Of a stretch of 64,000 nt of DNA, positions 45,670 through 59,404 are shown piece after piece. The notes beneath the pieces are model-generated. The model saw nothing but the letters and a program-made list of their open reading frames with translations. It did no database searches and was not told the origin of the DNA. The translations under genes were made by a program, and so were the position numbers. Within the stretch, counting starts at the first letter, position 1; each line of letters starts with the position of its first letter. The stretch is from Carallia brachiata (Eukaryota; Streptophyta; Magnoliopsida; Malpighiales; Rhizophoraceae): positions 9,309,879 through 9,373,878 of the forward strand of contig JADCRB010000016.1 of the NCBI GenBank assembly GCA_021464245.1, read 5' to 3'.

Positions 45670-48600
45670 CTGAAAAGAAAACGATAAGAATAGACAGTAT
45701 GAAGAGCACATAACCTATGCTCACACCATCGACGAAGATAATAGAAAAGCAAAACAAAGACAATCTTACTTCAATCTTCTACAACTTTTCCCTTTCAAAT
45801 TATGTAGAACTTGCAGGGTATGAGTAAAAGCAATACATAAAAGAGGGGGAAAAAAAAAGAAATATGCTGATCATTACTAGTGTTGAAGAAAGGAAATATT
45901 TTAACCATACAACCCCCTGACACGGACATTGACAAACACTAAATGAAAATGCTTCCCGAGATATAATATTTGGTGCATTCACAGCTATATTTAAGAATAA
46001 TGAAATTACCATCCAAAAGAAAAAGGACAACGAAATGCTATTTACATTGTTACAGTAAACTGGGACACAATTAACAAGTTTCAGCCAATATATACCTGTT
46101 TTGTGCGCCAAAGCAGGTTCAAGAAGAGGTGCTTTAAAGATCAAAACGGAAGCAGGACGCTGTCAATTTTTGGTTTTCTTTTTCTTCAATTCGTTTTTAA
46201 AAAATTATTATTTTTTACTTATAATTTTATAAATACAGTAGTTACATACTACTAAGAAAGATCTTGGTTCTCGAATTTTCCTTATTAGTTAAGCACTGCA
46301 GAAATTTTATTTTTAATTTTAAACTTTACATCCAATTTTATACCGTGATTTGCTCTCAAATGAATTCTTGGACTTCATCTTCCCTAAAACACATTCGGTG
46401 CAAGCATGAAGCAAGCCCTTTCACTTAAAAATAGAACCACTGACAAAGAATTAACAATCAATTCATACCGTGATTTGCTTTTAAATGAATTCTTGGACTT
46501 CTTGTTTCCAGTTCCCCTATTGCCTGTGTTCCGCTTTCTCTCACTCATGTCACTCTGGAATAGCTCGCGCATCTCCTCTGTCCTTGATTGAGTTCTTTGG
46601 GAAGCATGTTTGGGCTTCTTGCTGGCCTTCCGTACAATCTTGCCAGCATCTAGTGCCTTCTTCACAGCTTTCACTGCTTTTGCCCGTCGGTATCCCAGGT
46701 CAACCAGTGACAGGCCAGTCTTTTCTTTCTTATTTTTTGCACTAGCCTGCAACATTACCATGTAAGTGCCACATCATTCAACAACAAGGATAGTAGAAGC
46801 CACAACATTGAAGCAAATATGGTTAGCTAAATTATATTTTCAGAACAATCTAGGATTGGAGAACATCTTTGACTTTTACAGATGTCCATTTACATTAAAT
46901 ATGGTTAGCTAAATTATATTTTCAGAACAATCTAGGATTGGAGAACATCTTTGACCTTTACAGATGTCCATTTACATTAAATACTATCTGGCTTTTAAAA
47001 AATAAAGTGACTAAAATAAAAATGGCAAGAACACCAAGACAACTTTTTTCCTACATGCAACTTTTGTACACAGGACAAAAAGGAAGGAGATACAGACCTC
47101 TGGTTTTTCGATATGTTCTTCATCCTCCAACATTTCTCTAGCAGCCTGCAATTTTCGGCGCTTCTTCCGAGGCAAATTTTTCTGTTAACAAACATTTGAA
47201 TTAGATCACTGCATTATTATTTGAAGAAAATGATACAATCAAAAATCAATAAAGTTGTGGAAATTTAACCACCTCAAGCTCTCTCTTCCTCTTTTCCTTC
47301 ATTTTAAGATCTTCAGCTTGTTGGGCACTAATCACCTCATTTCCAGAAACTTTTCCAATCTCAGCTGTTTCCTGCCATAACCAATTTCAGGTACCTTGCA
47401 ACTTGTTATAGAAAATAATGTATCTGAGTTGAACTTCTCAAGACCGAAAGCATCAGCAAGCAGCAATTAAGAAAATAGCTCAGCTTTGGCATACTAGCAA
47501 CTGACTAAGGACGACAAACATCATCAATTGAATGTTTGCCTCCTCTAGCATGGCAAACAACTTAGACCAGCTCTTGTACCATCCATGAATAAACTATAGA
47601 CAGAAATTTAAGCCAGTAGATAACAGCCACAAATTATCGAGGATGAATCCGCACATGAATATGCAGAAGACCAAATTAAAGATGTTTTAACTAGAACCTG
47701 CAAAAATCATAAAACCTTTCTCATACTAGCTACATTCTCGGCGAAAGTGTCCTCCAAAATTAGTGCTACATTGCCACATTTGGCACAGAAACAAGGAACT
47801 TTACTAGTGACAATGACATATAATCTCCAAGTTTCCATTTTAGCAACAATTCTAGTGCCCAGTGATACTCTCACCCGAGTATCAATTTCCAACTTACGGT
47901 CACCCAATACAGATATCTCTGATCTTTCCCCTCCTTTTTTTTTCGTGCAGTATTCTTTAGGAGGAGGGAGTGCAGGAGTTTGACAGAATTAATTAGCAAT
48001 AAACAGTTTAACTTACCTTCGCTGCTTTTGCTACAAGCCTTTTCTCTTTCTCTGTTACAAACCAGGTCCTTTTGGGGCGGGAAAAGATTTCATCCTTATG
48101 CGTAATCATGTTTTCTGCCTGCATGGACATCAATGTTCATGTACTTAGAGCAACTGTCCAGCCCACAATATGCTTAAAATATGGAGTGCAAAACACAGGG
48201 AAGCTTCCATGCAATACCCTATGCCGATAGGGAATGACTAGAGAAACTAAATATCAATGGATGAATCTATGCATACTGCGTGCGTTCACATAGAACGAAC
48301 GTCAAAAGGGACACCTCCTACACATTGGGAACGATGTATAAATAGACTGCAATGTCTTTAACAAACGCACCGGAAAGCGGAAAAACCAAGTCAAAATGGA
48401 CTAAAACAAATATTCTTCCTTAGATTTAGAGAATCTGGTATAGCTAAGGTCAAATTAAGATAGGTAAATCTGTCTTTGGAAAGAGAAGTATGGCATAAAA
48501 TGGTCAGATGTGATGAATATATGAGCATGGATGTGTATGTGAGTCACATGTGAGCATGACATAGATAATGACCTTTGTTGCCTCCATTTCAGCCTTCCGC

Positions 48601-51600
48601 AGTGCTCTCTCTTCCCTGCAATGATTCAACATCTGACTTAGTGACCTTTGAATGTAGGGGAAAGACAAAAGGATAAATTATGAGAAGAAAATTCAATCAA
48701 GACCTCTCTTCTTGAAGAATGGAAGCAATTTGACTTTCCATTTGCTCAATAAACTGAGACCACTTTGAAATTGACTGCTCTGCAACAATTCGGCTTTTCA
48801 ACTTTGAACCAGCTCTCTTTGCCTAAATTGATAATAGAATCTCCACCAGATAAGTTGCATTAAAATTCTACAACGATTTTAGAAGACAAGCTACTTTTTA
48901 GATTTTCAACATATTTAAGAGTGAGTGGTGGATAGAAGCTAAAAAAAGATTTTTATCTTCTTGCAATTATTTTATTTATTTATTTATTTATTTATTATTA
49001 TTATTATTATTTTGTGTAAATTTCACAAGCAATCACATAGTTAATGTCTACAGAATCCATAATAACTATGTGAACCCTCTATGAAGTATACATCAATATT
49101 ATAAAAAATCATACAATTATGTGAACCCTTTATGAAGAGTACATCAATATCATCAAAAATCAGATAACTTCTCATTTGGGTCCTTGTTTTTAAACTTCTT
49201 GACTTCAAACCTTTTATTTTTCATAGACTGTCCGACTTCAGACATACAGTCAAAGAATTTCTCACAATCTAATGTTCCCTTCTGTGTATTCTTCCGATTG
49301 AAGCAAGAAGACTAAGTAAGTTCCGGGGTAGGCAAGTGGAAACAAGACGTCAAGTTCTCAAATGGAGGAGAAAATAGTAATCAGCACATAAATTTAACAG
49401 GACAATTTGGGGTTCTAGATCTTATACTATTGTTTGAAACTGAGGTAGATAACTTTGAATTGTATATGACTGAAAACAAATAAAGCAGAGATAAATCCTT
49501 TGAATTGTATATGACTGAAAACAAATAAAGTAGAGATAAATCCTCAAAAAACAATTGCAATTGAATCTCCAAGCATATAGCAACCATCAGCAGCAAAGAC
49601 CATCCCTTTAACTATATGTTAACCTTAAGCTGTTGGATCAAAGAAAAAAATGCCCAGCACATGGGATATCTGGCCTTATGCTTCTGAAAACATTCTCTTC
49701 CTTAGGTGTTGCAAATATACAAGGGCTTGTCCACAAAGGCCAAAAACAAAGACATATATGTTGAACTCAAATTTCAGGAACTCACAACAATTCTAAATTC
49801 ATGAAATCATAACCAATTCATCATTTATGCATGATATGAAGTAGCAGCATTTCTTCAATGAATAAGATTTCCATGAAGAAAAAAATAATAAAAGATGATG
49901 CTTAGTTTGTGTTTGCACTTTTACATCATAAACTGATGGATCATTTCCGAGGAATGAATAGTTTATAAAATCTAAACAAGAAAAATGATGTAGGGGAGAA
50001 TGTGTGCCTCACAATTGTTTTTAAAAGAGAGCGATCATTATCTGTGACTAATGTAACAGCGTATCCTTCCTTGCCAGCTCTTGCTGTACGACCCACTCTA
50101 TGAACATAGCTGCAAAATGAAACGAAGGGATGCAAAAGCAATTCCGTAAATTTTACAGTGCCAAAAATGCACTGGAGAGTAACATCGGTAAATGATGCCC
50201 CAATTAAAACTGACATGTAATCATCATTCAACGTCCCACAAAGTTCACCTCTCTGACACAAAAACAATTAGGTAAATACCTTGTAAGGTCACGTGGACAT
50301 GCATAGTTAATAACTGTTTGCACCCCAATGATATCAAGTCCCTGCCAAGGAAAAAGGGGGAATACAGCCATAGATTCATAAACATACAGCTTCAAATCAC
50401 CAAAACATGTATAGAATATTTTTTTTAAAAAAAAAGGTGCAACAGAATGAAGACGAGAATAAACATACATAACATGTTCCCATTAAAAAATTCACATGCA
50501 ACAAAGTCAAATCTTAGAATCACAAACTTAGTATATTTAGCAAAGGTAATAGTATTTCACAAAGATATGATGCTGATTCACATATATTCTAAAGCATTAT
50601 TCGTGGAAAAATACCACACAGATTGTTAAGTAAACTGTAGCAATGGACCACGCAAGTTTTAGTAGCACTACTCACACGAGCAGCAACATCAGTTGCAATC
50701 AAAAAATCAGCTTCTTGCTTTCTGAACAGCTCCAAAGCCTATGCCGTAAACAATAAATATTTAAGGGCAAATAATGATGTAATAGATAAGCATCATCCAA
50801 TGAGTTGACTAAATCATAAAACATTAACGTATACTTTTTAAGCAAAAATTATGAGACAAAACAGAGAAAGCAACATCTCAAATTCAGTCACTCACATCAA
50901 GACGTTGGACTTGTGTAAGATTTCCATGAAGCTCAGCAGCTTTGTAACCAGCTAATCCAAATAAAATCTTCAATCGATGTGCCGCTTGCTTAGTTCCACT
51001 ATCAATGGAAATTTTAATTGATCAAATGTAGAAAGCAACAATCCCATGCCAAAGTCTTGGTTTTGCTCTTCTTTCAGGAACAAAATTAAATTTTCAATCA
51101 TCCTAACAGCAAGACCCAATTCACTACTGCATAAAATCAGCATGTGATTTCTGCTTGACTATTTTCCACAAAGTCTTTTTCGTTTATCAAATGAGTGATT
51201 AAAGGAATTTCACAATCCCAGTGAAGCAGTTACTTTAGTATTAGAACCTCAAAATAACTTGTGACATTATGTCCAGCAATCCAATCTCAGTTCTATATAA
51301 TTGATGTAAAACAATTTCAAGATTCAATGCTAACCTAGAGAGCTTGTAGAAGATATATATTATTAAATAACCACTGTGAATTCACAAAGAAAACAATCAA
51401 CCTATATGTATAACAACCTGAAGATGATCGCTTTCGATGTAAAAGTTTTTGAACACAATGCAAGAAGAACAGCCTCTTGGTTGACCTCACGCATCCTGCG
51501 TATTCTAACCACCCTGCAGAAGAGGAAACCATTGACCTCAAAAGTTGGATGTAATAAAGCAGTTCACCTAATTCTTGATGTGGGACAGGAGTGAAAAGGT

Positions 51601-54592
51601 AATCAAAGGCTAACAAACGATTAAGCCTTCAAATAGTTTTTAGAATTCACCAAACATAAAACAATAGCTCTAAGAAGAGAACTTTGTTTGATTGATAACT
51701 CATAGATTTATAGATTAAATACATCAGAACGATACTGTTTAAGGCCCTTTTACACTGGTTGCCAAAGTAAAATTGCTCCCTTAATAGTATTTCAGCTAAA
51801 ATTCCTAACGAGACTATAATACCCTCAAAACAACTAAATAAACTATAAAATAAATATAATCAAAATTACATAAATTGTAGAATGTTAGAAAATTTTCATG
51901 GTGTCTTGTCGTATGTCATTTCTTCACAAATTAAACCTCTATTGGACCAGCATAAAATAATATATTTCTATTGCACAATGTAGTAGCAAGGGAACTATTA
52001 AAAATGGGGATCAGAATGAATTACTCCTCTGTCAAAGTTGCTGGTCGTTTTGCAGATGGGTCAGCTGACAGACGTAGTGGTTTAGTAAGAGAAAGTTTGA
52101 TAAGCTCATCAACTTCTTCAGTCATAGTAGCTGAAAACAGCATGGTTTGCCTCCTTTTGGGACATAGGCGAACCTGCCAATAAACAAGATAATGAGTAGG
52201 AAAGATTTTAACAGGCAGTAAAACAATTTAACCAATCTGATTTTCCTAATGCATGCCAAGACTTCTCAAACAATTCAATGCCCTAGTCCATCCATGCCTC
52301 TGATTTATGACCTGTGGAAGTTACAAGACTTTCAAAAGAAAAATTTAGAGTTTGAAAACCCTACAGAAACTGCTCTTCCACAGTAGCTGATAATTGTTTG
52401 TAGTTACCACTATTGTATAGGCGAACAAGGAAAGATCAAGCATACCAACTCGTGAATTTCAGCACTAAATCCTAGCTCCAGAAGGCGGTCTGCTTCATCA
52501 AGTATTAGAACTGCAAGATCATCCAAATCGACAGACATAGAATTTCGCAAGTGATCTATCATCCGCCCTGGAGTAGCCACAACAATATCAGGCATTGATC
52601 TCAAGGCAGCCTCCTGCACCTAAAATAAAATTTCCGTCACTAATATATTTTTCATGGAGGCAGAGTAGCATAAAAGTACATAAAAGAAGGAAAGCAGGGA
52701 GTTCACATAGATTTCTCACACGAACAAGCAGAATTGTTTCTTTTTCCTTTTTTTTATTTTTTATTTTTGGGCTATGCATAACATGTCAATTCCACCAAAA
52801 AACGTTTATTGCATCTCCTGAAATCCAGACTACTAGCAATAGATGCAAACACCCAGGGAAAGAAGGGGGGGGGGATAACAGAGAGGCCTAAGGGTAGTAT
52901 CGGACCTAGCATGCGATGTCACAGAGTCTGATTATGCAATGTTAATCACTTGATCAGAAAGGTCCAAAATAAAAAATAAAAAAAAAGGAAGAAAAATAAA
53001 GAGATACTACTGTTGGAAAAAAAAAAAAAGAAAAAGAAAAGAGATGTATTATTCCCCTGAAAAAACCAGGTTTTATGAATTAAGCATTAGCAGGGGTTAA
53101 ATGAGACACCAACCTTGGTTGAAAGACCGCCAACAATCAGGCAGCATCTAATATCAGTGAACTGAGCAAGTTTTTCAATCATACTGTGAACCCTGAAATA
53201 AGTACAAGCAAATCACACTTCAATGAGTTTAACTGAGATAAGATCGAGCTTAGGTAAGCAGTGGGGAGGTACGGGAAAAGAAACAAAGTAATAAAAAGCA
53301 ATGTTGAGTTGAATCATTCCTCCACAAAACTTCAACAGAATATATTTTTCATTTTTCTCATCCATCCAAGCATGCATATAATACGTATCTTTGTAGGACA
53401 TCTAGCGAAGAAGTGAAATTGAAAATGATAGTGTATTGAATGCCAGCACTTACTGAACGGCCAATTCTCTGGTTGGAGTAAGAATGAGTACCCGTATTGC
53501 TGGAACACGCTTTGGCCGGTACAACAGTCTTTCCAAAGTTGGCAATGCAAAGGCAGCTGTCTGTAAAAGGAAAAAAAGGTTTCAACAAAGCATCACCAGA
53601 CAACAAATGGAAGCAATATCCAATATACTACGTGCAAGTGCAGCTATTACAACAAAATCGACAAAAGTAAATTTAGCAAATAATAAAATGCTTCCATCCT
53701 AGTTAAGAACTGAACGGAATACATAAAGAGAAAAGAAAAGTACCTTCCCAGAACCAGTAATGGCGCTCCCACAAATATCACGACCAGTGAGAGCGAGTGG
53801 TATACAGGCTGCCTGTAGGCAGAACCCTAAAAATTCAGTAATCCCCAAAAACGGATGGACTGAAAGGAATTGATACTTAAGCGGAGGGTAGGGTTGGGGG
53901 GAGGGGGGGCGCAATTAAAACCTGAATTGGAGTAGGCTTAGTGTAACCTAAAGCCTCACAAGCCCGAAGCAAAGAGCGAGAAAGATTGAGCTCTATAAAT
54001 GAATTCGCATGGAAGGAGGCTCCCGTTGATGGTGCAAAAAATGACTTGCTTTCATCCGCATTACTAGTCCCATCCTCATCCTCTTCTTCTCTATATTCTT
54101 CCTACGAATCATTATAGAATTTAAGGCATAAATAATAATAACAATAATAATAATAATAATAATTCGAGCAAGAAAAGAGAAGAAGAAGAGAGATTTAAGT
54201 ACTTGTTGGTCTGGTTCCGAATCAGAGACATCGTCGTTGTCGGTGGGAATGGGGACCGGAACAGAACGTCGCTGGAGAGCTTTTGAAATCTTGAAATCGA
54301 CGGAAGTGGTGCTTCGGCGGGCATGTTCTTCAGCGACGGATTCGGAGTACGAAGCGAAGTCCCAAGGAGATTGAGTATGCCGATTTGACGGCTTCTCCTT
54401 TTTATTATTTTCTTCTTCCTCTGCCTCTTCATCCCCTTCTTTTAGTTCTTCATCTTCTAACTCTGAGTCTGATTCTGAGCCTCCTCCGCCGCCGTCTTTC
54501 TCTTCTTCTTCTTCTTCTTCATCATCGTCTTGGGGATGAGGCAAATCGGGTTCTTCGTCGCTAGGAGGCTCGAAAACGAAGCTTCGGGACAT
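45654..54592 (-). CDS. RH28: DEAD-box RNA helicase, RH28/Drs1 type
   Basis: Nucleolar ATP-dependent RNA helicase family needed for large-subunit ribosome assembly (yeast Drs1, human DDX27). 19 exons: 54592-54203, 54101-53922, 53812-53744, 53560-53454, 53192-53114, 52619-52446, 52173-52025, 51513-51418, 50998-50896, 50738-50676, 50341-50280, 50109-50013, 48822-48704, 48615-48573, 48118-48017, 47371-47273, 47181-47098, 46746-46469, 45669-45654. All have GT/AG sites and one frame, giving 769 residues (plant RH28 about 790). Seen: acidic N-terminus; Q motif GYTKPTPIQ; motif I AITGSGKT (about 207-214); [16 protein letters not shown] (about 312); [21 protein letters not shown] (about 493-503); Lys/Arg-rich C-terminus ending KSKSRYKRR. 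Appears intact. Confidence 0.92.
46336..46385 (-). repeat. Duplicated exon-18 tail inside the last intron
   Basis: The minus strand repeats AAGTCCAAGAATTCATTT..AGCAAATCACGGTAT, the end of exon 18 plus its donor (46460-46509), about 124 bases downstream. Splicing it in as a cassette would hit a stop, so it is probably an inert duplication. Confidence 0.75.
46815..46978. repeat. 82-bp tandem duplication in helicase intron 17
   Basis: The unit beginning ATATGGTTAGCTAAATTATA occurs twice at an offset of 82 bases with a single visible difference (GACTTTTAC against GACCTTTAC). Confidence 0.9.
48969..49012. repeat. (TTTA)n-(TTA)n microsatellite in intron 12
   Basis: TATTTATTTATTTA followed by TTATTATTATTA, inside the long intron between the helicase core and C-terminal exons. 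Confidence 0.9.
49454..49543. repeat. 45-bp tandem duplication in intron 12
   Basis: TTTGAATTGTATATGACTGA begins each of two adjacent units that differ at one position (AAAGCAGAG against AAAGTAGAG). A looser duplication of about 57 bases lies near 49065-49160. Confidence 0.88.
54131..54165. repeat. (ATA)n microsatellite in intron 1
   Basis: Trinucleotide run AATAATAATAAC in the first intron of the helicase gene. Confidence 0.85.
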
Positions 54593-55923
54593 GGATGCGA
54601 TAAAAGAATCACAGAAGAAGATCGCTTAGGTGGAGCCTCCTGTTATTGGGAATCAATATGTTGCAAGTAGAGCTACAACCATAAGGGTTGGGTTTTGGCA
54701 GACCGTTGCAAGGCCTTCTCCTTTATGTACCGCGGAAGCTGGTTGCATTGTAAGGGTTTTACAGAGAGTTTGTGAGGCGAGGTGATGGGTTTTGTCTTTA
54801 ATTGGTAAAAATAAATTGATGTTTTTTAATTTAAATTATATTATCTCTCAAAAAAATATATTATATTATCAACATTTTTTTAATTTCAATTGATTTTTTA
54901 CTTTTTCGTTAATTTATTGAAAACGCACTCTGCGACGTGCCGTGCCAATTTTTTGATGCTAACTTATATGTCACGTTACCAAATTTGTGTCACCGAAAAA
55001 CTCTATGCGACTCAACACTAAGAAACTGATGAGGCACGTTTAACAACAAACTAATTAAAAATGGTAATATCATTAACTAAGAAAATGTGATGAATACCAT
55101 TCAAAATGATAATTTAGTGACAAATCGATATATCTTTTTCACTATTGAATTGGATTTGAGTTTCAATACCGTTGTTTTTCTTGCAAAGTAAACAAAGTTT
55201 TGATACACGATATTTGATTCAATACTCGTTAATACTTAAATTGGGCTTGAGGAATATTTATTCGGTCCTATTAGTATTTGGGTAATGGATACTTTCTATA
55301 AAGGAGATTGAATTAGAATGTAATAGATAACTCTCAGCTCCAATGTACACATTCAATGACTTGTATACCAACGATACATTTTTTTGTGTTCAAAAAAGTA
55401 AAAGAAAATGTGAGGAACTAATTTCAAAAATAAATTACGAACATAATTTAAAAAGTCTCAAAACGTGGAGGGTCAATTGAAGCCTTTTGTTTTTGAAATT
55501 TGAGTTTAACCTCTCTCCACTTGACCCGAAAGATAAAACAAACAAAGAATCGTTTCTTAAATCGTGAGTTATAATCATAAATTATTTCAATTTAATTTAA
55601 TTTAGCTTTAAGAATAGAACTTAATTCAATTGAACGGATTAATATGTGAATTCTAGAATTAAAATCTTAGTTGATTCTAAAAGAAAGAATTGAATTAATA
55701 CAAATGAATTTCGGTGAATTATTTAGATAAAATAAAATACAAAAATTCAATTGAACTCATTAAATTTTGTTTGTTACAAACAATAAGTTATAGAACAAAA
55801 AAAAAAAAAAATTGACACAATGACTACACATAGCAAAATAAAGAAGATGAACATGTATGAAGGGTTGTTGTAGGCACAACATGGGGAATAAGTAAATAAC
55901 AAATATAAAAGAACATAACATGG
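54593..55923. other. Helicase promoter and AT-rich spacer
   Basis: 54593-54790 is likely helicase 5' UTR and promoter. 54790-55923 is AT-rich with no gene or element seen. Confidence 0.45.
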
Positions 55924-55940
55924 GAAATAAGGGTTGCAAA

Positions 55941-56837
55941 TACTTTCTCTCTCTAAATCCTCTCTGTCTCCAAATTCTCCCAAACTCCCTCTAAAAAGAG
56001 CTTCCCGTTTACTGGCTGGCGGAGGCCAGCCACCAGACCCCCAAGCATCCAGTTTTTTTCTCATCCCTCTCCTGTCAGTCCTCCTTCTCTCCTTCCTCAT
56101 CCCCCCTCTATCAGACCCCCAAATAGTGTTTAGGGGGCTTTTTGGCTATTTCTAAATTAGATTCGGTTATAATAACGTCTCTAAAGGCCTCCCCAACTGC
56201 AGATCTACGCTTTCAGGTGGTCAGATAGCTTTTTGGCTTGTTCTGGCGCCGACTCTGCCATCTCCATTGCCACAGACCACTTCTCCACAGTAGTCTCTGC
56301 CACCGCCCTATCTGTCGTTGGCTAGCCTGTCGAAGCCCACTATACTGCCGCCTGAGTAAGCATCACCAGCGCCACCCCTTAGGCGGCTACCTCTGTTGGC
56401 ATAGCCTCCATCGTAGCCCAAGCCCATACCGCTGTCGACCACCCCTCCACTTCTGTCGTCACCAGTCCTATTGCCTGTTGTTTTTGTTGTCATCGGGTCA
56501 ATACTATTTGTGCTAGGTCATTATTATTTGCGCTATTTTGTATTTGTGTGTTATATTGCTGTTGTAGCGTAACAGGTTTGGCAATTGTTGTTGGGCATTC
56601 GAAGTGCGGTGGTTGCTACTACGTGCAGATTAGTCCGGCTAATCTGGTTAGTACCCTCACTCTAGGGTTTAGTCTAAATGGGCTTGAAGCCTAGTTAGTG
56701 GGCGGTCTTTTGACCATGTTTGTTGTAGACCTTTGCGGCCGTTTGTTCTTACTTTATGCAGGTTGTTCCGACACCTTCACATTGACTTGTGTACGGATTT
56801 TGCGTGATTAATACAATGATTTCCTTCGATCAAAAAA
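55941..56837 (+). mobile_element. Internally deleted LINE with target duplication
   Basis: 897 bases flanked by GAAATAAGGGTTGCAAA (55924-55940) and GAAATAAGGATTGTAAA (56838-56854), a 17-bp target duplication with two mismatches. It begins with the CT-rich leader often found at LINE 5' ends and finishes ..TTCCTTCGATCAAAAAA, a plant LINE 3' end. The RT is absent, so it is either a deletion derivative or a non-autonomous passenger. The Cys/His-rich open frames inside (56238-56516) look like composition effects. Confidence 0.72.
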
Positions 56838-57212
56838 GAAATAAGGATTGTAAAGATGTACAATACGCTTTGTGTATCCTCTTGGTTTTTGTGCAGTCCA
56901 CTACAAATATAAAATAAGTAAATAACACACATAGCCCAACAAAACATAACTATGCGGCCAAGTTGTGCATTCGACCTAAACTCCTCAAATAAGTTGTTCT
57001 TAAATTTGGATGAAGTTTATGAAGTCTTGAGGTTTCTTTAAGCTTTGATTCTCTTGTTGTGCTTTACTTTCAGCCCAAACAAATTCAATAAGCTCATTTA
57101 ACATATTGAAAACACTTAGTTCGTTTGTAATTTTTTTTTTATTGAATGAGTCCAATGCTCGCTGAAAAGTGAGTTTACGCCCTTACAAGTAGCTCCCTTA
57201 CTAATTGTGCTG

Positions 57213-57517
57213 CATAAGGCCGTCGTTGACCTAGAAATGTCGTGGTCGGTCAGCCTGTGCGCAGAAACGTGGCCAATCCTTGGGAGCAGAATCATCAACT
57301 ATTCTCCCACCGCCCCACGAGTCAATTATCGATCCACGCAAGAACCCCTCCCTTCCTAAACATCGAATTTCCCGGTTTTTATAAATGCGAATTGTGAAAT
57401 GAACTAGTTGCCACAAGGATTTCAATTTTTCTAGCCCTCTGTTTATGACATCTTCAAAAGTGAGTAACAGCTGGTGAGAGCATTCTGATTCTGACCAATA
57501 CCATCACATGAAAAAAA
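57213..57517 (-). other. Exon-like block, unassigned (1)
   Basis: A minus-strand open stretch of about 95 codons begins WYWSESECSHQLLLTFEDVI, continues KLKSLWQLVHFTIRIYKNRE, and ends DWPRFCAQADRPRHF with a stop. It reads like real coding sequence, but I cannot name the family. It could be the last exon of a decayed gene. Confidence 0.4.
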
Positions 57518-57573
57518 AGTTCTGCCCCACAGCTATCTGCCATAATGTGAACGAATCTGTTGAGTTGTGTTAC

Positions 57574-57660
57574 AAATTAATCCTCGTCTTCAACAAAATT
57601 ATAGTCCATGCTTTCATCAGATTTTCTATCAGGAATCCAATTCTCTTGTAAACCTTTTTC
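57574..57660 (-). other. Exon-like block, unassigned (2)
   Basis: On the minus strand: GLQENWIPDRKSDESMDYNF followed by VEDED and a stop. A short acidic protein end in a different frame from block 1. Confidence 0.3.
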
Positions 57661-58748
57661 GACAAAAAAAAAAAAAAAAGAATATATGTTAATCTATGGC
57701 CATATTAATTACTAAAACAAAAGGCCTAGATTCGAGGACATACCTCTTCAAACATGTTAAGTGGATGGAATAAGTCTATACACGTTTACATTATTTGGCA
57801 AGCCAAATGCAGATTGAATTTTCATTTCAGGGCAACTAAATTTTGTTATGTTGAATCTTACTAAGAAGCATTCTGGTCTAGTCAGTGAGCAATATATATG
57901 GTAACAAGATATTTTGTAATTAGATATATCTTTTCTGGCATGCATATGTCAAACTCCAAGGTATTGGCATCTTGTCACCATTTTTCAAGACGCTATCCAT
58001 GTACATGTGTAAAAATTTATTTTTTCCCAAAATGCTGCATTCGTTTATAAGGTAGCTATCAATGTACAATCAAGCAAATACTTTTTTTAAAAATTAGAAA
58101 TTTATTGCCCAAACGAAAGAATATTTCTTGGTCAAATAAATGAAAGAATATAACAATTTACGTAAGCCATGTCCTCATCATCTACCAAGCTCGTATGTTA
58201 GAGAAGGCACCAAACGCTCATCAACAGTATGTTATAGCTAAAGCAAAGCTTGACAAATTTAGATCCTTTCTGCACGCCGAGCAAAACTGAAGGCTCTTCC
58301 CCAAACATTAAGCCAGCACAAGCAAAAATTATAATAATAAACTGCTTAGGAAGCCAGGTCCTGAGTCCCAGCAACATTAAAACTCTATCACATCACAAGG
58401 AAATGAAAGATACTATGAAAGGCATCCAAAAAAATGGTATGCCAAATAAAATTAGCAAAACTACAATAAAGCAGCATATGTGTAAATTCTAATTGCTAGC
58501 ACAGCAAGGGAAACACATATTAACTAAATACCAACTCCTCTTGCAACCAAGCAAATACTAAGCATTTGATCATTTTATCTTTCTTTTTCCATTGGAGCAA
58601 GATCATTTTATTTCAGCTATACATAAGTCTTTTTTTTTTTTTTTTGATCTTTACCTATACATAAATCTTAGAATTCAAAATACCCATTGGAGGCCGGTAA
58701 AATTCCCCTCATTGTAGTTCACAAGACCTTTATTTTATGATCAAGAAC

Positions 58749-58857
58749 CCTGCTTTTACAAGGTAAATTCCGAGTCCATGCAATACGTTTCATCCAAGGA
58801 TGCCAGGAGAGTATGGGTCTAAACTCCCAAACGTGGCCCTGCATGACTTGTTTGCAC
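58749..58857 (-). other. Exon-like block, unassigned (3)
   Basis: A minus-strand acceptor TTCGCAG precedes a stretch reading ANKSCRATFGSLDPYSPGIL and then a stop when joined to the 59405 donor. The donor on its far side is weak. If it belongs to block 4, the gene is broken here. Confidence 0.25.
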
Positions 58858-59404
58858 CTGCGAACATTAAAACTTTGTGACATCATATGGTTTACCCACA
58901 CTAGACACAAGCCTATCATCACTAATCCACAGGAATTATTTGCATATATCTCGAAAATGAGATCATGAAAAGTGTGAGCTATAGATATTAAGCTTTTTAT
59001 TTTTTTTTTCTTTTTCCTTTTCTTTTTGTTTGTTTTTGATAAGTGTAAGATATAGACATTAATTCCATCTCAATTCTCAGGTTAAATGCAGCTTGCATGG
59101 TAACAGTTGGTGGAGAGTAGATAAAGTATGGCCGAGAAAAAACATAATTTTTTTTAGTTCTATACGGATTTCTACTTTTTCACTGGAGTTCATTTGTTGG
59201 TAAATTCATTTTTACTTGTATTTGGTCTAAAAAAATAAACAATGCTAAAAAGTTGAGTGATATTTTATTTTAAAAAAAGAAACTTGAAATAGTTTTTTTC
59301 TCTCTAATTTTAACAAAAAATATATATAATTTTTAAAATATTAGAAATATAAAAAATAAAAATATATAATCATATAATTCGGGAAGCTAATTAGGTCATC
59401 TTAC

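Noticed and set aside
46384..46468. C-terminal extension of the helicase by reading through the exon 18 end
   Set aside because: A donor at 46468 and a terminal exon at 45669 give the family-typical RYKRR ending, which is more convincing than the unrelated hydrophobic extension.
56238..56516. Cys/His-rich protein resembling a zinc-finger protein
   Set aside because: Spacing is irregular, and the frame lies inside a LINE derivative of biased composition.
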